Of a DNA stretch of 64,000 bases, positions 56,636 to 64,000 are shown in pieces. The notes below the pieces were generated by a model that was not told the origin of the DNA, did not search any database, and was given only the letters and a program-made list of their open reading frames with translations. The DNA comes from Pseudoalteromonas fuliginea (GTDB lineage: Bacteria; Pseudomonadota; Gammaproteobacteria; Enterobacterales; Alteromonadaceae). Location of the stretch: assembly GCF_000690055.1 (NCBI RefSeq), contig NZ_JJNZ01000030.1, forward strand, positions 1 through 64,000. The letters run 5' to 3'. How positions within the stretch are numbered: the stretch's first letter is position 1; every line of letters begins with the position of its first letter. The position numbers and the translations under genes were made by a program.

Positions 56636-58255
56636 ATGTGGGCTGCAATTGGTTATTCACTTTTAGCACTACTGCTTATTTTTATTGGTTGGGAAGTGGA
56701 CTCTGTTTATTTTGCTATTGTTTTTTATTGGACTGCACTGTCACTTTTATTAGTGAGTACCGCATATATTTTTAATACTGCAAAAATATTTAGAAAACGT
56801 GAAAATGGGGTGATCCCTTTTTATATACGCTGGGCGTTTGTGCCATTTCTGCTTGGTGTACAAATCTATAATGCTTGGTCACGTAAGCGCGATAAAGTAC
56901 CGCCCATTCAACAAATAAACGAAAATCTATTTTTAGCTTGCCGATTATTCCCCTCAGATATAGATACATTAAAAAGTAACGGGATCACGGCTATTTTAGA
57001 TGTAACGTGTGAATTTGACGGCCTCGAATGGAGCTCTACGCAAGAAAGTATTGATTACTTAAATATTCCGGTACTCGATCATAGTATTCCTACCCATTCG
57101 CAGTTAAATCAGGCTATTAATTGGATACATCACCATATTAAAGAAAATCATCGCGTTGTTGTACATTGCGCTTTAGGGCGTGGGCGTTCAGTTTTTGTTA
57201 TGGCGGCTTATTTATTGAGTCAAAATAAAAATGCAGATGTACATGAAGTGCTTGCACAAATAAAAGAAACCCGCGAAACCGCAAACTTAAATAAGCATCA
57301 GCTTCGTCATCTAGCTAAACGCCATAAAAAAGGCGAACTGCTGATTAAAAACAAAGCCGTTTTAATTGCAAACCCTGTATCTGGTACACGATTATGGCAA
57401 GAAAAAGAGCATTTAATTGTTGCGCGGCTATCGACCTATTACGATTTGAAAGTGCTTACTACTTCAAAAGAGGTTAATGGTATTGAGCTTGCTAAACAGG
57501 CAATTGCGCAAAATCCAGATATTATAATAGCGTGTGGTGGCGATGGTACCGTAGCAGAAGTTGCAAGCATACTTGTAAATACACGATGTAAACTAGGTAT
57601 CATCCCAATGGGTACAGCGAATGCACTAGCCCATGTATTAATGGGTATTAGCTCTAAATTTATTCCTGTAGAACAAGCTTGTGATTTAATTATAAATGGT
57701 CAAACAAGTTTAATAGATACTGCTTATTGCAATAATGAACTGGTATTGTTGCTTGCGGGTATTGGCTTTGAGCAGTCAATGATTGAAAAAGCAGATAGAA
57801 AATCCAAAAATAAATCAGGGCAACTTGCTTATTTGAACGGCTTTTTTCAAGCCTTTAACGAGCAAAAATCATTGTTACTTAACGTAAAGCTTGATGACAA
57901 TGAACCTCAAGAAATTTGCACCAATAGCTTTATTGTGGCTAATGCTGCGCCTTTTACAACGTTATTGGCGCAAGGTGGCGGGCAACCTGATCATAGTGAC
58001 GGACTACTCGATGTAAATTGGTTAACACCAAATAATGAAGATTCAACTACAGTACTAAGTATTGCAGAACTGATGTTTAGTAGTTTAACGCAAACACATT
58101 TAGCAATAAATTCGCACCATACAAATGCTAAAAGGGTCGAGGTTACAGGCGAAGGAGAGCTTAAGTATGTACTTGACGGTGAGGTTAAAACAGCTCAAAA
58201 ACTGGTTATTACTATTGAACCAGCCTCATTAAATGTGATTTGTAAAGAGCAATAA
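56636..58255 (+). CDS. Dual-specificity phosphatase / diacylglycerol kinase fusion
   Basis: A 539-residue membrane protein. Two or three hydrophobic helices lie in residues 5-45 and 62-78. Residues about 88-230 are a dual-specificity phosphatase domain with the catalytic P-loop HCALGRGRS (177-185, Cys178). Residues about 239-535 are a diacylglycerol/lipid kinase catalytic domain (IANPVSGTR; GGDGTVAEVA at 301-310; MGTANALAH). The combination suggests a lipid- or phosphoinositide-type phosphatase and a lipid kinase acting in sequence at the membrane. Substrates are unknown. It stands alone with its own terminator. Confidence 0.92.
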   Translation: MWAAIGYSLLALLLIFIGWEVDSVYFAIVFYWTALSLLLVSTAYIFNTAKIFRKRENGVIPFYIRWAFVPFLLGVQIYNAWSRKRDKVPPIQQINENLFLACRLFPSDIDTLKSNGITAILDVTCEFDGLEWSSTQESIDYLNIPVLDHSIPTHSQLNQAINWIHHHIKENHRVVVHCALGRGRSVFVMAAYLLSQNKNADVHEVLAQIKETRETANLNKHQLRHLAKRHKKGELLIKNKAVLIANPVSGTRLWQEKEHLIVARLSTYYDLKVLTTSKEVNGIELAKQAIAQNPDIIIACGGDGTVAEVASILVNTRCKLGIIPMGTANALAHVLMGISSKFIPVEQACDLIINGQTSLIDTAYCNNELVLLLAGIGFEQSMIEKADRKSKNKSGQLAYLNGFFQAFNEQKSLLLNVKLDDNEPQEICTNSFIVANAAPFTTLLAQGGGQPDHSDGLLDVNWLTPNNEDSTTVLSIAELMFSSLTQTHLAINSHHTNAKRVEVTGEGELKYVLDGEVKTAQKLVITIEPASLNVICKEQ

Positions 58256-58273
58256 ATCGCGCTTGCTACAATC

Positions 58274-58302
58274 AAAAAAGGAGCTAAATTAGCTCCTTTT
58301 TT
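58274..58302. terminator. Bidirectional terminator after the fusion gene
   Basis: A 13-bp perfect stem AAAAAAGGAGCTA / TAGCTCCTTTTTT with a 3-nt loop between the fusion gene and the convergent VF530-family gene. Confidence 0.9.
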
Positions 58303-58305
58303 ACA

Positions 58306-58620
58306 TCATTTTTTAATTGATGGCCAAACAAACCCTGTAGTATCCGGCGCTTGAGAAGATGTTTCTCTCGGTGCACTTTTTGGGCTACGAATAGGTTTGT
58401 TATTTATAGTGTGAATATAAAGTGCTTCCACTTTATCGCGAGCCCAAGGCGTTTTACGCAAAAACTTTAAACTCGATTTAATGCTCGGTTGATCAGTAAA
58501 GCATTTGATTTTTACTTGCTCGCCAAGTGTTCTCCAGCCAAGTCGCTGTTCTAACTCAACAAGTATTTGTTCTAACGTTACCCCATGTAAAGGGTTTTTA
58601 GGTTGATTATCCATAGCCAT
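58306..58620 (-). CDS. VF530-family (DUF2132) protein
   Basis: A 104-residue small basic protein. The conserved core is [31 protein letters not shown] and [16 protein letters not shown], matching the VF530 family, whose members adopt a four-helix DNA-binding-like fold. The C-terminal tail after residue 75 is not conserved. Either of two ATGs (58620 or 58614) may start it. Function unknown. Confidence 0.88.
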   Translation of the reverse strand: MAMDNQPKNPLHGVTLEQILVELEQRLGWRTLGEQVKIKCFTDQPSIKSSLKFLRKTPWARDKVEALYIHTINNKPIRSPKSAPRETSSQAPDTTGFVWPSIKK

Positions 58621-58668
58621 ACTACTTATTTAAACTGCGTGCATTGTAGCTCAAATCAGCTTTTAGCG

Positions 58669-58971
58669 CTAATTCACAGTGATTGTTTTAGGAACTGTTG
58701 GGTAAATAGCATTACCTTGTTTATCTATTTTAAGCCAAATGAGTTGGCTGTTACTGTGCTGGGGTGTTTTAGCACCGCACAAAAGTGTAAATGAGTGAAT
58801 TTGTATTAACGCCCCTTCGCTATAGCGTTTGTTGTCATACCAACAGTTTGATTCTTCATTTACAAACTGGTTTGCATCAATAATTGAATGGGTTTTAAGC
58901 GTTGTTGCTTCACTAAGTATTGAATACGATAAGCTGCTAAAACAAAAACATAGAATTAAAAAGTTACGCAT
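58669..58971 (-). CDS. Hypothetical secreted protein
   Basis: 100 residues. Signal peptide FLILCFCFSSLSYSILSEA, then a short mature domain of about 78 residues with two cysteines (NCWYD, LCGAK) that may pair. No family recognised. It lies 48 bp upstream of the VF530 gene on the same strand. Confidence 0.6.
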   Translation of the reverse strand: MRNFLILCFCFSSLSYSILSEATTLKTHSIIDANQFVNEESNCWYDNKRYSEGALIQIHSFTLLCGAKTPQHSNSQLIWLKIDKQGNAIYPTVPKTITVN

Positions 58972-59093
58972 TAGAGGCCTTTAAATAGGGGGTAAAAATA
59001 ATACATTAAGCTAAAAAACGTGCTAGTGTAAAGTACACAAAGTGATTTAATTATAAACTTAGTTATTCACAGAACAATAAAAAGGTGCACACA

Positions 59094-59327
59094 ATGCAAT
59101 TTAATCAAACAATGATCGAAGAATTCACACTATTAGCAAAATTCCCTCGCGACAGTAAAATGCAAGGTATTAAATTACATTCAGACGCAGAGCCAAGCTT
59201 ACTTAGCGCAGCGCAACGTTTATTTGAAAAAGGGATTATAGATAGCCCAGATGGCGGATATTTAACTGATCTGGGCTTAGATTTAATTGAGCACGTTACG
59301 GTTATTCATAGCGCGCTACAAAGTTAA
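59094..59327 (+). CDS. TIGR02647-family small protein
   Basis: A 77-residue soluble protein beginning MQFNQTMIEEFTLLAKF and ending with a winged-helix-like segment (GGYLTDLGLDLIEHV). It matches a small conserved gammaproteobacterial family annotated as a putative DNA-binding protein. The ATG at 59094 is chosen since AAAAAGG lies 8 nt upstream and the length fits the family; the frame extends to a GTG at 59085. Confidence 0.85.
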   Translation: MQFNQTMIEEFTLLAKFPRDSKMQGIKLHSDAEPSLLSAAQRLFEKGIIDSPDGGYLTDLGLDLIEHVTVIHSALQS

Positions 59328-59338
59328 TCTAAATTGGC

Positions 59339-59968
59339 TTAATTTGCATCGGGTTGATTTTGCGGTGCAGCGTCATTAAATGCAGCTAATTTATTACAGT
59401 GTTCGTAAATGGCTGCAATTTTTGGATAAGCGCTCATATCTACGTTAAAACGAATTGCATTAAATACTTGCGGCACTAAACAAATGTCAGCAAGTGTTGG
59501 TTGGTCACCAAAGCAGTAGCCATCATTTTCGTTTAGCATCAGTTCTATTTTTTCAAAACCAACTTCTATCCAATGTCGATACCATTTATTTTTAGCCTCG
59601 TCATCAACACCTAATTCGTTTGATAAATACTTCAGCACGCGTAAATTATTAACAGGATGAATATCGCAAGCAATGGCAAAGCTTAAGTTTCTTATTTGCG
59701 CCTTTTGCCACGCAGTCCCTGTAATTAATGGCGATTGCGGATAAGTTTCATCTAGCCATTCCAGTATTGCAAGCGATTGTGCTAAAACACCATTATCGGT
59801 TTCAAGTGCAGGTAGTAACCCTTGCGGATTAGTCGCTAAGTATTCTTCCCCAAGCTGCTCCGATTTTAAAAGGTTAACAATAGCAAGTTCATGATCGATT
59901 GCTTTTAAGTTAAGCGCTATACGCACTCTATAAGCCGCTGATGAGCGAAAGTAGCTGTATAATTTCAT
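59339..59968 (-). CDS. maiA: Maleylacetoacetate isomerase
   Basis: A 209-residue zeta-class glutathione transferase. The active-site start KLYSYFRSSAAYRVRIALN is the MaiA signature (SSxxYRVR), followed by the thioredoxin domain with QSLAILEWL and the helical C-domain. It isomerises 4-maleylacetoacetate to 4-fumarylacetoacetate using glutathione, in tyrosine breakdown. It follows hmgA by 2 bp. Confidence 0.95.
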   Translation of the reverse strand: MKLYSYFRSSAAYRVRIALNLKAIDHELAIVNLLKSEQLGEEYLATNPQGLLPALETDNGVLAQSLAILEWLDETYPQSPLITGTAWQKAQIRNLSFAIACDIHPVNNLRVLKYLSNELGVDDEAKNKWYRHWIEVGFEKIELMLNENDGYCFGDQPTLADICLVPQVFNAIRFNVDMSAYPKIAAIYEHCNKLAAFNDAAPQNQPDAN

Positions 59969-59970
59969 AA

Positions 59971-61272
59971 TTAATCCTGTGAACCTGTAAATTGTTTTTT
60001 AATAGTACGCCAGCAATCGGTGTAGTTTAGTTGGCGCTCTTTACCTTCTAATGCATATTTTGTCGGTGAAATTATATAGCGCGACTCAAACATAAAGGCC
60101 AATGTGTTTTCGTATTTTTGTGGTGTAAGCTCAGCGTTTGAGGCTTTTTCAAATACGTCGGCTTCAGGTCCATGTGGCGACATACAATTGTGTAAACTTG
60201 CGCCACCAGGTACAAAACCATGCTCTTTTGCATCATACACACCTTCAATCAAGCCCATAAATTCACTCATAATATTGCGGTGATAATAAGGCGGGCGAAA
60301 TGTATTTTCGGCTACCATCCAACGCGGTGGAAATATCACAAAATCGACATTTGCCATACCCTCAGTAGCAGAAGGAGAGGTTAGCACAGTGAATATAGAT
60401 GGATCGGGGTGATCAAAGCTCACTGTATTCATCACATTAAAACGCGATAAGTCGTATTTATAGGGCGCACTATTACCTGTCCATGCAACCACATCAAAAG
60501 GAGAGTGCTTAATTTCACAGCTAAATAAATTACCGTTAAATTTAGAAACAAGCTCAAAGTCACCTTCTTTATCTTCAAAGGCAGCAACGGGGTATTGAAA
60601 GTCTCTGTCGTTGGCATAACCGTTTGCACCAACAGGTCCTCGCTCGGCAAGCTCAAGAGCATGGCCATAATTTTCACAAATATAACCACGGGCTGTATCG
60701 TCAATTAAATCAACAGAGAACTTAATTCCTCTGGGAATTACAGCAATTTCACCTGGCTTAATGCTTAACTTACCGCACTCGGTGTGAATTAATAACTCAC
60801 CTTGCTGAGGAACAAACAACATTTCGCCATCGGCATTGTAAAAGTAACGTCCTTGCATTGACCGATTAGCGACATATACATGAATGCCAATACCAGATTG
60901 CCCATTAGCATTGCCATTAGCTGCCATCGTTACCAAGCCATCAATAAAGTCAGTAGACTGTGAAGGCATATCAATAGGATTCCAACGTAGCATTGTTGGT
61001 GGTGTTACGGCTTCAGTGATTGGAGCTGTTCTTATTAGGCCGTTATCAATTGCTTGGTAATCTCCTTGCACTACAGACGGACGAAGACGGTAAAACCAAG
61101 TGCGGCGATTTGAAGCGCGAGGAGCCGTAAACGCAGTCGAACTAAATTGCTCGGTGTATAAATCGTATTTAACCTTTTGTGGGCTAAATTGCCCTATTGG
61201 CAGTGCACCGGGTAGCGCTTGTGTTTCAAATTCATTACCAAAACCGGTCATATAACTTAATTGTGTCGCCAT
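59971..61272 (-). CDS. hmgA: Homogentisate 1,2-dioxygenase
   Basis: A 433-residue ring-cleaving dioxygenase, full family length. The start [21 protein letters not shown] is typical; the C-terminal iron-site region contains [13 protein letters not shown] and [11 protein letters not shown], which carry the His and Glu ligands. It opens the ring of homogentisate to maleylacetoacetate. AGGAG lies just before the ATG. Co-transcribed with maiA; the third enzyme, fumarylacetoacetase, is not in the window. Confidence 0.97.
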   Translation of the reverse strand: MATQLSYMTGFGNEFETQALPGALPIGQFSPQKVKYDLYTEQFSSTAFTAPRASNRRTWFYRLRPSVVQGDYQAIDNGLIRTAPITEAVTPPTMLRWNPIDMPSQSTDFIDGLVTMAANGNANGQSGIGIHVYVANRSMQGRYFYNADGEMLFVPQQGELLIHTECGKLSIKPGEIAVIPRGIKFSVDLIDDTARGYICENYGHALELAERGPVGANGYANDRDFQYPVAAFEDKEGDFELVSKFNGNLFSCEIKHSPFDVVAWTGNSAPYKYDLSRFNVMNTVSFDHPDPSIFTVLTSPSATEGMANVDFVIFPPRWMVAENTFRPPYYHRNIMSEFMGLIEGVYDAKEHGFVPGGASLHNCMSPHGPEADVFEKASNAELTPQKYENTLAFMFESRYIISPTKYALEGKERQLNYTDCWRTIKKQFTGSQD

Positions 61273-61330
61273 TACTGACTCCTGTGAGAGGGGGTTGGTT
61301 TAATATTATTTTTATTTCAGTTAAGATACT

Positions 61331-61367
61331 CTCAAGTGAGACTAATATCAAATGTGCAAGTATGCAC
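61331..61367. promoter_or_regulatory. Palindromes in the hmgA-marR divergent promoter
   Basis: CTCA-AG-TGAG (61331-61340) and GTGCA-AGTA-TGCAC (61354-61367) lie between the divergent hmgA and MarR-family genes. Either could be the operator of the MarR-family protein. Confidence 0.5.
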
Positions 61368-61423
61368 CTGCGTAAATATTAATGAACACCAAAGTAAGCC
61401 TTATAAAGCTGGGATAACCAAAA

Positions 61424-61855
61424 ATGAAAATTGATTTAGCAACGTTTTTACCTTATCAATTAACGAATGTAGCAACACGTGTAAGTAACGACTTTGCCGA
61501 GGTTTATCAAACTAAGTACGGTTTAAATATTCCCCAGTGGCGAATACTTGCTAACTTAGCGCAGTATGGCCAGAGCAACGCAAAGGATTTATGCACGCAA
61601 GCAAACATGGATAAGTCGACAGTGTCGCGTGCGGTAAAAGTTTTAATAGATAAAGGTTTAGTGAAAAGTGAGTTAAATGCACAAGACAAACGCGCGGCCT
61701 TACTTGTACTGAGCAAAGCAGGGCAAAGCTTATATGAAAATATAGCGCCCGATGCACTGAATTGGGAAAAACAATTACTGAGCACTTTAACCAACGAAGA
61801 ATACGGAGTATTAGTGAGTATTTTTGAAAAGTTAAATAATAAATTAAAAGCATAA
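61424..61855 (+). CDS. MarR-family regulator, probable controller of hmgA-maiA
   Basis: A 143-residue MarR protein. The winged helix lies at about residues 30-100 (AKDLCTQANMDKSTVSRAVKVLIDKGLV then the wing NAQDKRAALLVLS). It is divergent from hmgA across 151 bp that hold palindromes. By comparison with other systems it likely represses the homogentisate genes and responds to a pathway intermediate; this is inferred from position. Confidence 0.88.
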   Translation: MKIDLATFLPYQLTNVATRVSNDFAEVYQTKYGLNIPQWRILANLAQYGQSNAKDLCTQANMDKSTVSRAVKVLIDKGLVKSELNAQDKRAALLVLSKAGQSLYENIAPDALNWEKQLLSTLTNEEYGVLVSIFEKLNNKLKA

Positions 61856-61878
61856 AAAAGCCCACAAAGTGGGCTTTT
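61856..61878. terminator. Bidirectional terminator
   Basis: 10-bp stem AAAAGCCCAC / GTGGGCTTTT with an AAA loop, between the MarR gene and the convergent TonB receptor gene. Confidence 0.85.
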
Positions 61879-61906
61879 AAAAAATGTATTTGTTTACAAT
61901 TCTAAA

Positions 61907-64000
61907 TTAGAAAGTGTAACGAACACCTACACGCATTTGCCATAAAGACGCATCAGATTGTACTGATGTATTTGCGTTGTTTTTGTTAAAGTCTGAGTAT
62001 ACGTAGCGGCCTTCTTCATCAATTGATGTTGAAATCATGCTAGCGCCTACGAAAGGACCTTTCTTAAGTACGCCCCAATCATCGTTTAACAGATTTGTAA
62101 GGTTATCAATTACGAAGAATGCTTCACCTTTGTGACCTTCCATAAAACCTGGAAGCTCTTGTGTCACTTTAAAGTTAAACTTAACAAACCAATCAGAGTT
62201 CTCTGCGTTACGGCTAGTCGTTTGACCACGTTTTAAACCATTTGATGCAATAAATTCATTGAATTCATTGATATCAGCAGCACTCATGTCGTAAACAACG
62301 TTAGGATCGTTTTCTAGTGGAACATACAATAGCTGGCGGTTGCCATTCCAGTTTGAGTCACCGAATTTGCTATCACTGCCATCAAATGTGTAGCTGTAAG
62401 GTAAGCCTTTATATGCTTCACCGAATAGGTTAAAGCGAGTAGCAAATCCATCAACAAACTCATGACTATAACCAAGAGTCATAGTAAAACGATGTGGGAT
62501 TTCGTAATCAGATGAAGCAACACCTGGGTTACCTGGATCTGTTAGCGCAATATTACCGTAGTTAGAACCTGCTGTAGAGCTAGTCATTGGGTTAACATCA
62601 TCAGAATCTGTGTATGCATAACCAAAGTTTACGCTCACACCATTATCAAACATCTTGCTAACCGCTAATGAGATAACCGATGAATCACCGCTATCACCAG
62701 TTACATTTGTAAGAAGGTATTCCTCCTTGCGACCTTCAATTGACTCGTAGATAGGGCGACCGTCAAAAGTATTTTCGCCGCTATCTTGAAGAGCGATGTC
62801 ACGCGTTAATGCAGCGTCTCTTTTCTTAGAGTATAAGTAATCAAGTGAAATAACATACTCGTTTTCAGTTGTGTATGTTGCACCAAGTGAATACTTCCAT
62901 TCTGAAGGAATTTCGAAGTCTGGGTCAACAGCGTTTGTTGCTGAATCACCTGAGCCGATTACAGTATTACCAACCTCATCAAATAATTGCTGAGGAACTT
63001 CAAAACCTGGTTTACCAGCATTTACATTAGCTGTATTGAATAAATCAATTTTATTATCGTCATCGCGAAGTAATGTACCAATGTTTGTTATACCATCATT
63101 CGAATATGAATTTGATAACCAAACGTTAGGATTACCGCCTGAGAACAAGCCAACGCCTGCACGTACTTCAAGTGCGTCTGTAGCGTACCATTGGAAGCCT
63201 ACACGAGGTTGAATTAAATCAATACCATCAAATGTACTTTGGTTGCTGTAGCCATAGCGATCAGTAAAGTTTTGATTTAAGTTAGGTGCATCATCACTGG
63301 TGTATTTATCATAACGTAGACCAAACGTGATGTTTGCATCTAAATCAGTGAACGAGTACTCGTCTTGCACGTAAAATGTATGTTGAGCGTATGAAAAGCT
63401 CGCAGCAGCATCATTTGGATCATTCGTACCTGCCGCATTATTGTAGTAGATACGGTCGGCAAGACCTGCCTCAAAATTATTTATTGAGTCAAAACGATAT
63501 TCACCTTCAGTATGCTGAACGAATAAGTTAAATACATCTAACTCTTCGAACTCATAACCAGCAGTAATTGTATGTTGATCAAGGTAGTAAGTACCTGCAA
63601 CTTTAAATGTAGTTGTATCGTAATCTAAGTCATTTGATTGACGTGAATCATCTGGACCAATATAAACTGTACCACCATCGTCGGTACGAATTTGCATTTC
63701 ACCAAAGCTGCTTGCTGCATCTAGTGATTGTACTGTTGCATCAAGCTCAGATTTACCAATTCGAACTTCAGTAGAGAAGTCATCTGACCAATCAGAGTAA
63801 ACAGATGCAATGATTGAAGTGAATTCTGCACTTTGGTCATAAAAGTGGTTAGATAGTGATACACGGCTAGAGCCAGTATCAGACTGTGAAACAGTATTAC
63901 CATCGTTGTAGTTGTAGATTAAGTTTGCGCGGTGATCTTCGTTGATGTTCCAATCTAGTTTAACTAGTATTTTTTCATCTTCAACAGGCATACTTGAAGG
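61907..64000 (-). CDS. Oar-like TonB-dependent receptor (partial, 5' end missing)
   Basis: At least 697 residues, ending in the typical barrel end MRVGVRYTF. The frame is open to the right edge of the window (PSSMPVEDEKIL), so the internal Met is not the true start; the signal peptide, any carboxypeptidase-like domain and the plug lie outside. The visible part is barrel strands (MPVEDEKILVKLDWNINE, RIGKSELDATVQS, GLRYDKYTSDDAP). The pattern resembles Oar-type outer-membrane receptors. Cargo unknown. Confidence 0.85.
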   Translation of the reverse strand, partial: PSSMPVEDEKILVKLDWNINEDHRANLIYNYNDGNTVSQSDTGSSRVSLSNHFYDQSAEFTSIIASVYSDWSDDFSTEVRIGKSELDATVQSLDAASSFGEMQIRTDDGGTVYIGPDDSRQSNDLDYDTTTFKVAGTYYLDQHTITAGYEFEELDVFNLFVQHTEGEYRFDSINNFEAGLADRIYYNNAAGTNDPNDAAASFSYAQHTFYVQDEYSFTDLDANITFGLRYDKYTSDDAPNLNQNFTDRYGYSNQSTFDGIDLIQPRVGFQWYATDALEVRAGVGLFSGGNPNVWLSNSYSNDGITNIGTLLRDDDNKIDLFNTANVNAGKPGFEVPQQLFDEVGNTVIGSGDSATNAVDPDFEIPSEWKYSLGATYTTENEYVISLDYLYSKKRDAALTRDIALQDSGENTFDGRPIYESIEGRKEEYLLTNVTGDSGDSSVISLAVSKMFDNGVSVNFGYAYTDSDDVNPMTSSTAGSNYGNIALTDPGNPGVASSDYEIPHRFTMTLGYSHEFVDGFATRFNLFGEAYKGLPYSYTFDGSDSKFGDSNWNGNRQLLYVPLENDPNVVYDMSAADINEFNEFIASNGLKRGQTTSRNAENSDWFVKFNFKVTQELPGFMEGHKGEAFFVIDNLTNLLNDDWGVLKKGPFVGASMISTSIDEEGRYVYSDFNKNNANTSVQSDASLWQMRVGVRYTF

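Overview
The window looks like chromosomal DNA of a marine gammaproteobacterium, most probably Pseudoalteromonas or a close Alteromonadales relative. This is inferred from the low G+C content, the abundance of TonB-dependent receptors (three), the recognisable gammaproteobacterial orthologues (cysB, rlmF, udp, two-domain cdd, ppc, tdk, ltaE) and the hmgA-maiA tyrosine catabolic pair. No rRNA, tRNA, CRISPR array, complete insertion sequence or prophage was seen.

Layout. 0-7 kb is iron and metal homeostasis: bfd, two complementary bacterioferritin subunits, a TonB-dependent siderophore-type receptor behind a strong Fur-like palindrome, a PepSY membrane protein and a CDF metal exporter. 7-12.4 kb is a very large hybrid sensor kinase with a GNAT gene behind it. 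12.4-15.5 kb starts with an excellent Fur box and runs through a small unknown gene, sodA, an Ada-AlkA fusion glycosylase and a translationally coupled ogt (oxidative and alkylation stress). 15.6-20.6 kb holds tdk, ltaE, rlmF, an alpha/beta hydrolase and a TPR-sulfotransferase. 20.7-27.4 kb holds a second large TonB receptor, a small CxxC protein, a LETM1-like protein, an M17 aminopeptidase, gloA2 and a FabH paralogue. 27.5-31.5 kb is a run of five co-directional genes: secreted amidohydrolase, NTF2-like protein, RegB/RegA-type two-component system and DCC thiol oxidoreductase. ppiC and cysB follow.

34.1-36.95 kb is the clearest accessory block. It is AT-rich, holds small membrane or secreted proteins with no obvious function (one Sel1-like, one ankyrin-like), carries four copies of a degenerate repeat, and ends in a 33-codon duplicate of the ppiC tail.

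37-49 kb returns to metabolic genes: FrnE-like DsbA protein, M24 peptidase, a DUF393/SDR/flavin reductase operon, ppc, cdd, udp, an arginase-family enzyme, a periplasmic binding protein and a PaeA/CorC-type membrane protein. 49.6-56.1 kb is a complete RND tripartite efflux operon with its own TetR regulator and a 24-bp operator-like palindrome. 56.6-64 kb holds a dual-specificity phosphatase/diacylglycerol kinase fusion, small conserved proteins, the homogentisate operon with a divergent MarR gene, and a third, Oar-like TonB receptor that runs off the right edge.

No clearly new defence or biosynthetic system was found. The observations most worth following are the repeat-bounded accessory block with the duplicated ppiC end, the phosphatase-lipid kinase fusion, the paired bacterioferritin subunits, and the amidohydrolase/RegBA run.
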